From assembly GCA_041397645.1 (NCBI GenBank), contig JAWKWE010000008.1, forward strand, positions 1 through 64,000: a stretch of 64,000 nt of DNA, read 5' to 3'. The notes under the pieces were generated by a model. The model was not told the origin of the DNA, did no database searches, and saw only the letters and a list, made by a program, of their open reading frames with translations. Source of the stretch: Hyphomicrobiaceae bacterium. GTDB taxonomy: Bacteria; Pseudomonadota; Alphaproteobacteria; Rhizobiales; Hyphomicrobiaceae. The position numbers and the translations under genes are program-made. This document shows positions 44,039 through 52,819 of this stretch, piece after piece. Each line of letters opens with the position of its first letter. The stretch's first letter is position 1.

Positions 44039-44848
44039 ATGTCTGACCGCTATGCCAAATACAACAAACTGAAATTCGACTTTCCGGCGGATCGCGTTCT
44101 CCGGATCACGTTCGATCGCCCCGAAACCTTCAACTCTGTGGACGCGGAAACGCACACGCAGATGACCGACATGTGGATCGATATCGACCGTGACCCCAAC
44201 ATCAACGCGGTTCTCGTAACAGGAGCCGGCAAAGCGTTTTCGGCGGGTGGCGATTTCAGCCTGATCGAGCGAATAGCTGGCAATTTCGATGAAATGATGC
44301 GGACCTGGAAGGAAGCCAAGGATCTCGTCTACAACATCATCAATTGCAATAAGCCAATCATCTCTGCGATCAATGGACCGGCCGCGGGTGCTGGGCTAGT
44401 TGTCGGAATTCTCGCCGACGTCTCGATCGCTGGTAAGCGAGCTAAAATTGTTGACGGGCACCCGCGTCTCGGGGTTGCCGCAGGTGATGTGGCTGCGATC
44501 ATATGGCCGCTCCTCTGCGGTATGGCCAAGGCGAAGTATTATCTTCTGACGTGCAAGGCAATTTCCGGTGAAGAGGCTGAGCGCATTGGCTTGGTGTCCA
44601 TGTGTGTCGACGATGATCAACTGCAGCAAGTTGCTCTTGATACCGCAGTTGAATTGGCAAACGGTGCGCAAAGCGCGATCCGCTGGACGAAATATTCGCT
44701 GAACAATTGGCTGCGCCAGGCTGGCCCGACTTTCGACGCTTCTACCGCATTCGAGATGCTGGGTTTCATGGGCCCTGACGTCAAGGAAGGGGTGCTATCG
44801 CATCGGGAAAAGCGTGCTCCCAATTTTCGCAAGGACTGTCCCATTTAG
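44039..44848 (+). CDS. Crotonase-fold enoyl-CoA hydratase/isomerase
   Basis: The 269-residue crotonase has GKAFSAGGDFS and NGPAAGAGLVVGILADV as oxyanion segments. Both classical hydratase glutamates are missing: the first site is valine, and the second reads DGHPRLGVAAGD. The aspartate in that last segment sits near the catalytic Asp204 of mammalian dienoyl-CoA isomerase. It may therefore be an isomerase or a hydrolase rather than a simple hydratase. GGAGGAA precedes the ATG. Confidence 0.88.
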   Translation: MSDRYAKYNKLKFDFPADRVLRITFDRPETFNSVDAETHTQMTDMWIDIDRDPNINAVLVTGAGKAFSAGGDFSLIERIAGNFDEMMRTWKEAKDLVYNIINCNKPIISAINGPAAGAGLVVGILADVSIAGKRAKIVDGHPRLGVAAGDVAAIIWPLLCGMAKAKYYLLTCKAISGEEAERIGLVSMCVDDDQLQQVALDTAVELANGAQSAIRWTKYSLNNWLRQAGPTFDASTAFEMLGFMGPDVKEGVLSHREKRAPNFRKDCPI

Positions 44849-44872
44849 GTCGTGCGGAAAGGGGATCGTTAC

Positions 44873-46069
44873 ATGCCCGACGCGATTTACCGCGAGATTG
44901 CCGTAGCCTACGGTCAGGCGGCACGCAATGCGCCCGGCCTAAAGGCGCGCTTCGATGCGGCTGGTTTCGATCCTGCAAGCATCAGATCATTGAATGATCT
45001 GTCTCGCCTGCCGGTTCTGAAAAAGGAACAGCTCCTAGCGCTCCAAAGGGACAATCCGCCCTTTGGAGGGTTTCTCGCAGCAGATCCAAAAAGCCTGTCG
45101 CGGATCTATGTGTCGCCTGGACCGATCTTCGAGCCGTCTTTGGCGGGAGGTGGCGGACACGGCCTCAAGGAGCTTTTCAAGGCTGCGGGGATCACGGGAG
45201 GCGATCTTATCCTGAACACATGGTCTTATCATCTGGTTCCGGCAGGTCTTTTGTTTGACGAAGCTGCGCGTGCTGTCGGCGCGACTGTCATTCCCAGCGG
45301 TACTGGAAACCGCGAACTGCAAGCGCAGATCATTGTGGAAACCGGCGTGACCGCGATCTGCGCCAGCACGGCCTTTTTCCTTGCTCTGGCGGATAAAGTC
45401 ATCGAGGCGTATGGGCGCAGCGCCTGGAAGGTGAAGTCGGCCTTCCTCGGCGGCGAGATGGGCGATTGGATGGCCAAGCGGCGTCGTATCGAGGCAGATT
45501 ACGGCGTCAAGACTTGGGCCGCCTATGCTACAGCCGACCTCGGTCTTGTGGCTTACGAGGATGACGGCGAAGGGTATTCTGTGCATCCCAACCACGTGGT
45601 ACAGATCTGCGATCCCATCAGTGGAGAGCCGTTGGCCGCCGGCGAGACCGGAGAAGTTGTGGTGACCGCGCGCGACGCCAACTGGCCGATGATCCGCTTG
45701 GGCACCGGCGATAGCGGCTTCGCTCTTGAGAGCGATGGAGATGGTCGCGTAACGCGTCTTTCGGCCTTGCAGGGGCGTGTCGGCGCAGCTGTCAAAGTTC
45801 GCGAGATTTTCGTCTACCCCCGCGCTGTTGAAGAAGTGGTTATTGCGACCCCCGGCGTGCGTGCCGCTCAAGCGGTGGTGACACGCGAGAACGGCCGCGA
45901 CACCGTGCGTCTCTTACTCGTCGCGGAGCCCGGCGCTGATCATGCGCTGGCCCAAACGCGTGCCATGGAAGGATTCGCGACCAGTTCCCGAATTCGGGCT
46001 GATGGCGTGGATTTTGTCGATCTCCTGGAGGAAAACGCGCCGCTGATTGTAAACAAAAAAGACGTCTAG
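44873..46069 (+). CDS. Phenylacetate-CoA-ligase-like protein lacking the usual P-loop
   Basis: The 398-residue protein aligns with PaaK-type ligases in YHLVPAGLLFDEAARAVGAT and the C-terminal fold ending VNKKDV. Where PaaK has the ATP-binding SSGTTG, it reads IYVSPGPIFEPSLAGGGG. Relatives with an SPGPI motif exist as I recall, so this may be a divergent ligase subfamily or a protein that binds CoA esters without adenylation. The ATG at 44873 follows GGGGA by about 7 bases. Its stop shares a CTAG tetranucleotide with the stop of the convergent regulator. Confidence 0.82.
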   Translation: MPDAIYREIAVAYGQAARNAPGLKARFDAAGFDPASIRSLNDLSRLPVLKKEQLLALQRDNPPFGGFLAADPKSLSRIYVSPGPIFEPSLAGGGGHGLKELFKAAGITGGDLILNTWSYHLVPAGLLFDEAARAVGATVIPSGTGNRELQAQIIVETGVTAICASTAFFLALADKVIEAYGRSAWKVKSAFLGGEMGDWMAKRRRIEADYGVKTWAAYATADLGLVAYEDDGEGYSVHPNHVVQICDPISGEPLAAGETGEVVVTARDANWPMIRLGTGDSGFALESDGDGRVTRLSALQGRVGAAVKVREIFVYPRAVEEVVIATPGVRAAQAVVTRENGRDTVRLLLVAEPGADHALAQTRAMEGFATSSRIRADGVDFVDLLEENAPLIVNKKDV

Positions 46070-47457
46070 GCGGAGGGGCCAGCGTGCGACACATGCCGTC
46101 TCGCTCGTCTGCCCATGGAGCGCGGATTGCGACGAACGTATTGAAGACCATCCAACAGCAGACTCTGCAACATCACAATCAGTTCGGGCAGGGAATAATA
46201 TCCATCGCGTTGATCCTTTTCGGGATTGAACCATTCAACAGTCCAATTCAGCGCTCCTAACATGGCCTGCCGCAAGGGCACAACCTTGATATCGGACCGC
46301 AGCTCACCGGATTCCTGTGCTTTGCGTAAGCAATCATCCCAAAGGTTCGCGTATTTGTGTCGAATTGGCTGATGACGTGCTCGCACCTGCTCCGGTAGTT
46401 GTCCGTAAATGCGGATATTCGCGGACGTAAATTCGCTCAAGCGAAAGAGGTATTCCATATGGGTACGGATCGCGGCAGCTATTCTGCTGCGATGATCAGG
46501 AAAATGGCTTTCCTGCGAAAGAGTCGCCGAGACGCCGCGCAACAACGCTCGCAATCCAATGTCCAGCACCTCGTCGAGTATCTCATTCTTTGACCTAAAA
46601 TGATAATAGATGCTGCCTGCTTCCATGCCGGCTTCTTGTGCGATATCTCGCATGGTTGCCGCTTTGTATCCCCTGTCGCGAAAGATTCGCGCCGCGGCCG
46701 AGAGCACTTGGGCGCGCGTTCGGGATGCTTTGCCGTCCTCGGCAGTAATTACTTCTAGGGTTTCCAATTCCGTAGGATCTGGTCGTGTCAGTGGGATGCC
46801 GCGTGCCTTGGACATGCCCTCCAGAAGTAGTTTAGACATGCGCTCAGACAGCATGCTGACCGGGTAGCGAGTTGCGTCATACCATTCCACGGTCCAATTC
46901 ATTGCTCCCAGCACGAACTGTCGCAGCGGCACGACTTTGATGTCGATCCGAATGTCTCCAGCCTTTTGCGCTTGTTCCAGAAACTCGTCCCATATGGATG
47001 TATAGGTCTGGCGCAGCTTCCGATGTGGCGACCTCCTAGATCGAGGAAGCCTTGAGTAGTTCCTAATATTGGCCGAGGTGAAGCTGCCTTCCCGCAGAAC
47101 ATGAGTTAGGTGCGTAGTGATCATTGACGCAAACGTCTGGCGGAAATCTATGCCGGACGACCTGCAGCGGTCCCGCACCTCTTGGACAGCGTTAAGAACA
47201 TCCTGAACGCCCAGCTGGAGAATCTCGTCAAGGATCGCGTCCTTCGACGCAAAGTGGTAATATAAGCTGCCCGCTTCCATGTTTGCCGCAGCTGCAATTT
47301 TGCGAAGCGTCGTGGCGCTATAACCTTCATCACGGAAAAGTTTGGCGGTGGCGCTCAGGATGAGAGCCCGCGTCTGGTCGGACTTGACGGCAGCTGTATC
47401 CACCGCGTTGGGCTTTGTAGAACGCCTATCCATATCGTTTAATTTGCGTCTGGACAT
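46066..47457 (-). CDS. Tandem double TetR regulator (single-chain pseudo-dimer)
   Basis: This 463-residue protein contains two complete TetR units. Unit one (about residues 28-220) and unit two (about 246-440) each have a DNA-binding domain with MEAGSLYYHF (60-69) or MEAGSIYYHF (278-287). Each also has a ligand domain with VVPLRQFVLGAMNWTVEW or VVPLRQAMLGALNWTVEW. The offset is constant at 217-218 residues. By eye, 32 of 50 residues match between the two DNA-binding regions. Ordinary TetR proteins are about 200 residues and dimerise. The starts at 47457, 47433 or GTG 47466 are open. It likely binds the CTAACNNNNGTTAG sites. Confidence 0.92.
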   Translation of the reverse strand: MSRRKLNDMDRRSTKPNAVDTAAVKSDQTRALILSATAKLFRDEGYSATTLRKIAAAANMEAGSLYYHFASKDAILDEILQLGVQDVLNAVQEVRDRCRSSGIDFRQTFASMITTHLTHVLREGSFTSANIRNYSRLPRSRRSPHRKLRQTYTSIWDEFLEQAQKAGDIRIDIKVVPLRQFVLGAMNWTVEWYDATRYPVSMLSERMSKLLLEGMSKARGIPLTRPDPTELETLEVITAEDGKASRTRAQVLSAAARIFRDRGYKAATMRDIAQEAGMEAGSIYYHFRSKNEILDEVLDIGLRALLRGVSATLSQESHFPDHRSRIAAAIRTHMEYLFRLSEFTSANIRIYGQLPEQVRARHQPIRHKYANLWDDCLRKAQESGELRSDIKVVPLRQAMLGALNWTVEWFNPEKDQRDGYYSLPELIVMLQSLLLDGLQYVRRNPRSMGRRARRHVSHAGPSA

Positions 47458-47478
47458 TGAAAGCACAAGTGCGATAAT

Positions 47479-47492
47479 CGAACATTCGTTAG
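47479..47492. promoter_or_regulatory. TetR-type operator between the tandem TetR gene and the SDR gene
   Basis: CGAACATTCGTTAG matches the 14-bp operator with one arm base changed (CGAAC instead of CTAAC). It lies in the divergent promoter region 22 bases from the regulator start. TAGAAT at 47490-47495 may be the -10 box for the SDR gene. This placing predicts autoregulation as well as control of the SDR. Confidence 0.7.
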
Positions 47493-47544
47493 AATTTATC
47501 GCGGAATCGACTGGAGCGTATCCGCGGAAGGGAGGGTGATAACC

Positions 47545-48306
47545 ATGCGTGGGCTAAAAGGGAAGCGGACAATCGTAACCGGTGGTGGCAGTGGGATCGG
47601 GCGCGAGGTATGCAAGCGATTTGCTGAAGAAGGCAGCGAGGTCGCCGTTTTCGACGTTAATGCGGCCGGAGCGGCCGAAACGGTGAAGATCATAAAGGAG
47701 GCAGGCGGTAAGGCCACTGCTCACGCAGTTGATATAACCGATCGTGCGGCAGTCGATGCGGCTGTGGCTGAGGTGGAGAAGGGCGGCCCCATCAACGTTC
47801 TGGTCAACAATGCGGGCTGGGACGTTCCTCGCGCTTTTCTGGAAAGCGACGCGGCCCTTTGGAAGAAGGTTATTGACATCAATCTTTACGGTCCGCTGAA
47901 TCTGCATCACGCGGTACTTCCTGGCATGGTTAAAAACGGTGGTGGTCGCGTAGTTAATATCAGTTCCGACGCGGGCCGCGTAGGCTCCTCAGGCGAAGCT
48001 GTCTATTCGGCGTGCAAGGGCGGCATCATTGCTTTTACCAAGACAGTGGCACGGGAGTTGGCGCGCAAGGGAATACAGCTCAACGCGGTGGCTCCGGGGC
48101 CGACCGACACCCCGTTGTTCGCGGAATTCTCAAAGGGCGAAGGAGGCGAGAAAATCGCAGAAGGTCTCAAGCGTTCCATTCCAATGCGAAGGCTTGCACA
48201 ACCGACCGACTATCCCGGAATCATCTGCTTTCTTGCTTCCGATGACGCTGGTTTTATCACGGGCCAGGTGATTTCGGTTTCTGGCGGCCTGACGATGCAT
48301 GGATAA
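47545..48306 (+). CDS. SDR dehydrogenase, BadH-like (hydroxyacyl-CoA type)
   Basis: The 253-residue enzyme has TGGGSGIG, NNAGWD, NISSDAG and the catalytic YSACK. It strongly recalls BadH of Rhodopseudomonas palustris, the 2-hydroxycyclohexanecarboxyl-CoA dehydrogenase, in AGWD, VGSSGEAVY, GPTDTPLF and SDDAGFITGQV. It would oxidise a hydroxyacyl-CoA, possibly alicyclic, with NAD. A general 3-ketoacyl reductase is the alternative. The ATG at 47545 has GGGAGG upstream. An IS21 element begins 55 bases after the stop. Confidence 0.88.
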   Translation: MRGLKGKRTIVTGGGSGIGREVCKRFAEEGSEVAVFDVNAAGAAETVKIIKEAGGKATAHAVDITDRAAVDAAVAEVEKGGPINVLVNNAGWDVPRAFLESDAALWKKVIDINLYGPLNLHHAVLPGMVKNGGGRVVNISSDAGRVGSSGEAVYSACKGGIIAFTKTVARELARKGIQLNAVAPGPTDTPLFAEFSKGEGGEKIAEGLKRSIPMRRLAQPTDYPGIICFLASDDAGFITGQVISVSGGLTMHG

Positions 48307-48422
48307 CGCGCAAGGCGCTGCCCAACCAACTAACGGATTTATGTAGCCGGACTGCGCCGACTGTCAAACGCCATCCGGAACTGCCCCCTTTGCGTCATGA
48401 AGAACTGCCCCCACCCTTGGGT

Positions 48423-49280
48423 TCATGATGTCGGTTGAAGGTCGGCTCCGCCGCTGACGGGACGGAGGGAGGCGGAGCCGACCGGAGGGCCGTCAGCGGC
48501 GGGCGGCTTGATGAGGCCGCTCTTTCGCTTGGCGCGGAGCCGGTAGCTGTCGCCGCGGATGGTCAGCACGTGGCTGTGGTGCAGGAGCCGGTCGAGGATC
48601 GCGGTGGCGACCACCGGATCGGCGAACACGGCGCCCCATTCGGCAACGCTGCGGTTCGATGTGATCAGCATGGCGCCGGTTTCGTAGCGGCGGCTGACCA
48701 GCTGGAAGAACAGATGCGCCGCGTCGGGCTCCAGCGGCAGGTAGCCGAGTTCGTCGACGATAAGCAGCTTTGGTTTCGCCAGCGCGAGCAGTTTCTCGTC
48801 CAGGCGCCGCTCGCCATGCGCCTTGGCGAGGCCAGCGACCAGCGTCGTCGCCGTGGTGAACTGCACCGTGTAACCGGTCAGGATCGCCTCTCGCCCGAGC
48901 GCGATCGATAAATGCGTCTTACCGACGCCCGGCGGGCCGAGCAGCAGCACGTTCTCGCCGTTGGCGATCCAACGTGACGCGGCCAGGTCGCGGATCTGCT
49001 TCGGATCGATCGACGGCTGCGCCTCGAAGTCGAAGCCGGCAAGCTCCTTCACGGCCGGGAAGTGTGCGAGTTTCAGCGCCATCTCGATGCGGCGATGATC
49101 CTTGCGCACGATCTCGCGCTCGCACAGCAGGATCAGCGTCTCACGTGCCGACAGGTTCGCGCGCGCCGCCTCGTCGAGCAGGTTGTCGAGCTGGTCGCGG
49201 ATGCCGGAGAGCTGCAATCGCACCAGCATGGCGTCGAGCCGATCGATTGGTGCTTCGGTAGCCTTCTTTGCGCGCGCCAT
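48423..49280 (-). CDS. istB: IstB, IS21 helper ATPase
   Basis: The 285-residue AAA+ protein has Walker A GPPGVGKT (115-122), Walker B LLIVDELGYLPL and a sensor region LITSNRSVAEW. IstB assembles on target DNA and stimulates IstA. The ATG at 49280 overlaps the istA stop as ATGA. The longer frame to 49589 is only read-through against istA. The last 30 residues are low in complexity. Confidence 0.95.
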   Translation of the reverse strand: MARAKKATEAPIDRLDAMLVRLQLSGIRDQLDNLLDEAARANLSARETLILLCEREIVRKDHRRIEMALKLAHFPAVKELAGFDFEAQPSIDPKQIRDLAASRWIANGENVLLLGPPGVGKTHLSIALGREAILTGYTVQFTTATTLVAGLAKAHGERRLDEKLLALAKPKLLIVDELGYLPLEPDAAHLFFQLVSRRYETGAMLITSNRSVAEWGAVFADPVVATAILDRLLHHSHVLTIRGDSYRLRAKRKSGLIKPPAADGPPVGSASLRPVSGGADLQPTS

Positions 49281-50590
49281 CAGAAGCTCCCTCCGATCAC
49301 TGCTTCGTATTCGGCAAGAGGACGCAACAACGAGGGCAGCGGAGATGACCCCGGCACTGTCGGTGTCGCGATCGCCGGTCGGCAGACCGCGCCATTGCGA
49401 CCGGCAACCCCGTCGAGGTGGGCGGAATCGACGATCCGCAGCCGGCGACCCTCCGATTGCTTGTGGACCGCAACCTCGCGCATGCCGTGGCGGACGCGCA
49501 CCTCGCCGGCCGCAACCGTCACTGCCACGCGCTCCCCGATCAGCCGCCAAGGCACCGAGTAGCTGTTTGTATCGATCTCGACCGCGCAATCGTTGCCAAC
49601 GACACGGGTCAGTTCGCGCAACGATCCGAACGACGGCTGCCCGCCGAGCGGCTTCAACCGGTGTGCCTCGTCACGCGCAAAGCGAGCGATCGGCGCCTCG
49701 CCGGTCGTGCCGTGGATACGCAGGTTCGCCACCTCACGCTCCCACTCGGCGAGATGCGCCTCGAATGCCTCCCAGCTCGCGAAGGAATGCCCCGCGATCG
49801 CATTCTTCTTCACGTAGCCGACGCCATTCTCCGTCTTGCCCTTCGTGCGCGCCCGATACGGCGCACAGGCGCGAGGACGGAAGCCCCAATGCTTTGCGAA
49901 CGCGATGAGCTTGTCGTTAAACTGGACCGACCGGCTCACCGCGTCGTGGCGCACCACCAGCGCGCGTGGATTGTCCATCAGCACCTCCTCCGGCACGCCG
50001 CCGAAGGTCGTAAACGCGCTCTCGAGCCCCGCAAACCAGTGCTCCTGCTTCTCAGCTCGGAACGCACGCACATGCAGCCGTCGCGAATGCCCGAGCGTCG
50101 CCACGAACACGAATGTTTTGACCTTCACCACGCCGATCTCGACCAGGCGCTCGCCGAAGTCGATCTGCAGCTGTCGGCCCGGTGGCGTCTCGAACCGCGT
50201 CGTTGCCAGCGCTTCGGCCTTCAGCGCCTGGCGATATGGCTGCACGGCGCGTTGCAGCGTCCGCCGGCTGACTGCCACGCCTTTCTCGGCCAACAGGTCC
50301 TGGCGCACCACATCTGCATTGCCGCGGTGCCGGATGAACCGCTCGCGCAACCAACCTTCAAGGCCATCGAGCCGCTTCGGGCGCTCAGGTGACTTGAACG
50401 GCTTCACCCCGCCCGCCGCCACGTAGTCCTTCACCGTGTGATGGCTGCAGCCCAGCTGCCGCGCAATCCGCTTCAGACCCCACCCGCACGCCCTCAGGCG
50501 CAACATCTCCGCCACGTCATCCGGCGTCTTCATCACCTGCCCCCGTGGATCAATCCACGACGAGCCTTCCGTGATTCGTTCCTCTTTCAT
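49280..50590 (-). CDS. istA: IstA, IS21 transposase
   Basis: This 436-residue DDE transposase has an N-terminal helix-turn-helix (about residues 35-57) with IARQLGCSHHTVKDYV. The catalytic triad is Asp144 in QIDFGE, Asp206 in LMDNPRA and Glu254 in GKTENGVGY. It cuts and joins the IS ends, with IstB as target selector. The frame is intact, so the element may be active. Confidence 0.95.
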   Translation of the reverse strand: MKEERITEGSSWIDPRGQVMKTPDDVAEMLRLRACGWGLKRIARQLGCSHHTVKDYVAAGGVKPFKSPERPKRLDGLEGWLRERFIRHRGNADVVRQDLLAEKGVAVSRRTLQRAVQPYRQALKAEALATTRFETPPGRQLQIDFGERLVEIGVVKVKTFVFVATLGHSRRLHVRAFRAEKQEHWFAGLESAFTTFGGVPEEVLMDNPRALVVRHDAVSRSVQFNDKLIAFAKHWGFRPRACAPYRARTKGKTENGVGYVKKNAIAGHSFASWEAFEAHLAEWEREVANLRIHGTTGEAPIARFARDEAHRLKPLGGQPSFGSLRELTRVVGNDCAVEIDTNSYSVPWRLIGERVAVTVAAGEVRVRHGMREVAVHKQSEGRRLRIVDSAHLDGVAGRNGAVCRPAIATPTVPGSSPLPSLLRPLAEYEAVIGGSF

Positions 50591-50695
50591 TCACTCTCTC
50601 CTCGGCTATCCAAGGAGGGGGCAATTCCTCATGACGCCGAGGGGGCAGTTTTCCATGGCGCGCGACACCGACACGCCATATCGGATGAAATTTGT

Positions 50696-52633
50696 ATGTT
50701 TACGCCGGCAAAGGATATCCAGGATGACAGCAGCCTAAGAGCGTTTCTGACGCGCTGGGGTCTGAAAGATTACGAAAGTCTAGTCGAGCGGGCGGACGCC
50801 GACCCCGACTGGTTCTGGTCAAGAGTTATCGGTCTTGCGGATATACGCTTTTCGCGCCCGTACCAAAAGTTGCGCGATGTGAGTGGTGGACCCGAGGATA
50901 TTCGTTGGGCCGTAGACGGCACTCTCAACCTCACTGAGACCTGCCTTGACGGGCGCATCGAGGCCGGCCTTGGGCAAAAAGCCGCCATCGACTGGATCGG
51001 CGAAGACGGGGAACGGCGCGTCTGGACTTATCGCGATCTCGCCCGCGAAAGCGCCCGGGTTGCCAGCGCCCTGGCCGCTCGCGGCGTCGGCGCGGGTGAT
51101 GCGGTTGGCATCTACATGCCGATGGTGCCCGAGATCGAAGCGGCCCTCCTGGGCGTTGCGAGGCTCGGCGCTATCGCCGTTCCCCTGTTCTCCGGATACC
51201 CGGCGCCGGCCGTGGCGGCACGCTTGAACGACTGCGCGGCCAAAGCGGTTTTGACGGCCGATGCGAGCAGGCGTCGCGGCAGGCCTGTTCCCATGGAATC
51301 CGTGCTGGTTGAGGCTCTGGCCGACGTGTCCAGCGTGCACACGGTGATCAGCCTGCGCCGCTTCAGCGGCAGCGCCGCCGACCCACGGCGGGATCTAGAC
51401 TGGGCTGCCACAGTCGGGGCCGCAAAGGCGGATTTTGCACCTGTTCCGGTTGCATCGGACGCGCCGATGATGATTGCCTACACGTCTGGGACAACCGGCC
51501 GGCCAAAGGGGGTGGTGCACACGCATTTGGGTGTGCAGGCGGCAGCAACGACCAATTTCTTGTTGTGCCTCGACTTGAAGCTCGAGGACCGGCACCTGTG
51601 GATGACCGATATGGGCTGGGTTATGGGCCCGCTAACCTTGGTCTCGACGCTTCTGGCGGGTGCGACAGTGGTTCTGGCCGAAGGTGCGCCCTCCACGCCG
51701 GACGACCCGTTCCGCCTGCTGCGACTGGCAAGCGAACACGGCGTTACACATCTTGGCGTCGCGCCCACATTGGTGCGACAGTTCATGAGAAGCGATCCCG
51801 GACTGCTGGCGCGGTACAATCTCTCTGCGCTCCGCATCGTCGCTTCCACCGGCGAGCCTTGGACCGACGACGCCTGGCTTTGGCATCTCGAACACATCTG
51901 TCGCCGCAGGGCGGTGCCACTCAACATCTCCGGCGGTACTGAGCTCTTTGGCGCAATTCTGACGTCGACGGTGCTGCACACGCTGCAGCCCTGCGGTTTT
52001 TCGACCGAGGCATTGGGCGTTGGGGCGAAAGTGCTACGACCGGACGGGTCCGAGGCAAGGAATGGCGAGGTGGGCGAGCTGGTGGTCACCAAGCCGCCGC
52101 TAGGCCTGACGCCCACGATTTGGCAGGATCACTCGCGATATCTCGAGACCTACTGGTCGGATTATCCCGGCATTTGGCGGCATGGCGACTGGGCGCGTCG
52201 GGATTCCGACGGAACATGGTTTATTCTCGGCCGTTCGGACGACACGCTCAATATCGCCGGCAAACGTATCGGCCCGACTGAGATCGAGGCCGCACTCACT
52301 GCCACTGGTAAGGTGATCGACGCTGCGGCAATCGCAGCGCCGGATGATCTGAAAGGCTTCGCCGTAGTGTGCGTCTGCGTGCCCTCCGCTGCCGTGAAAA
52401 GAGACGACATCTTGGTGGAGCAACTGAAGGACAATGTAGCCGCCGCGGTCTCTCAACCCTTTCGCCCGCGCGAAATCCATTTTGTCGAAGCACTGCCGAA
52501 GACTCGGAGCATGAAAACCATGCGCCGCGTCGTCCGCGCAGCGTTTCTGGGCGAGAACCCGGGCGACCTGTCACCCCTACAGAATCCTGAAGCCATTGCT
52601 CCGATCGCTGCATTGAGAAACAAAGGCCGCTGA
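50696..52633 (+). CDS. Acetyl-CoA-synthetase-like acyl-CoA ligase
   Basis: The 645-residue ligase has the long N-terminal cap of acetyl/propionyl-CoA synthetases (WFWSRVIGLADIRFSRPYQK). IAYTSGTTGRPKGVVH lies near residue 262, with ISGGTELFGAI, the hinge GRSDDTLNIAGKRIGP and a late TRSMKTMRR that carries the catalytic lysine. It activates a short acid. The ATG at 50696 has no strong ribosome site, and the sequence just upstream is the IS21 end, so native leader or promoter DNA may have been displaced. It was probably once transcribed from the SDR promoter. Confidence 0.92.
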   Translation: MFTPAKDIQDDSSLRAFLTRWGLKDYESLVERADADPDWFWSRVIGLADIRFSRPYQKLRDVSGGPEDIRWAVDGTLNLTETCLDGRIEAGLGQKAAIDWIGEDGERRVWTYRDLARESARVASALAARGVGAGDAVGIYMPMVPEIEAALLGVARLGAIAVPLFSGYPAPAVAARLNDCAAKAVLTADASRRRGRPVPMESVLVEALADVSSVHTVISLRRFSGSAADPRRDLDWAATVGAAKADFAPVPVASDAPMMIAYTSGTTGRPKGVVHTHLGVQAAATTNFLLCLDLKLEDRHLWMTDMGWVMGPLTLVSTLLAGATVVLAEGAPSTPDDPFRLLRLASEHGVTHLGVAPTLVRQFMRSDPGLLARYNLSALRIVASTGEPWTDDAWLWHLEHICRRRAVPLNISGGTELFGAILTSTVLHTLQPCGFSTEALGVGAKVLRPDGSEARNGEVGELVVTKPPLGLTPTIWQDHSRYLETYWSDYPGIWRHGDWARRDSDGTWFILGRSDDTLNIAGKRIGPTEIEAALTATGKVIDAAAIAAPDDLKGFAVVCVCVPSAAVKRDDILVEQLKDNVAAAVSQPFRPREIHFVEALPKTRSMKTMRRVVRAAFLGENPGDLSPLQNPEAIAPIAALRNKGR

Positions 52634-52819
52634 CAACCGTCTCAAGGGAAACGAAAGCCGTGCAATTCGTCGCCCGGCCCCGCCGAGGGTTCTGCCCGCC
52701 TTGTCATAGTCCATCCTTTGAGGCGCGGTGTCCCAAGAAGGACCTCTTCGACAGCCGGTCTCAATGCGCTGCCAGCGGGCCGGTCCATGGCCTATGTCAA
52801 CAGCTAATATCATCCACAC

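Larger units (their letters stand above)
48362..50667 (-). mobile_element. IS21-family insertion sequence, 2306 bp, with 5-bp target duplication
   Basis: The ends are TGTC...CGCCAT...ACTGCCCCC from 48362 and the matching reverse complement ending at 50667 (about 27 bp of imperfect inverted repeat). Further internal TGCCCCC repeats lie at both ends. The sequence CCGAC stands directly outside both ends (48357-48361 and 50668-50672), a clean 5-bp target duplication. istA and istB are intact and on the minus strand. It has separated the SDR from the acyl-CoA synthetase and sits 28 bases before that gene. Confidence 0.95.

Noticed and set aside
49418..50392. Plus-strand frame of 324 codons inside the IS21 element
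   Set aside because: It is antisense to istA; IS21 elements carry only istA and istB, and the frame is rich in Arg and His without a domain.
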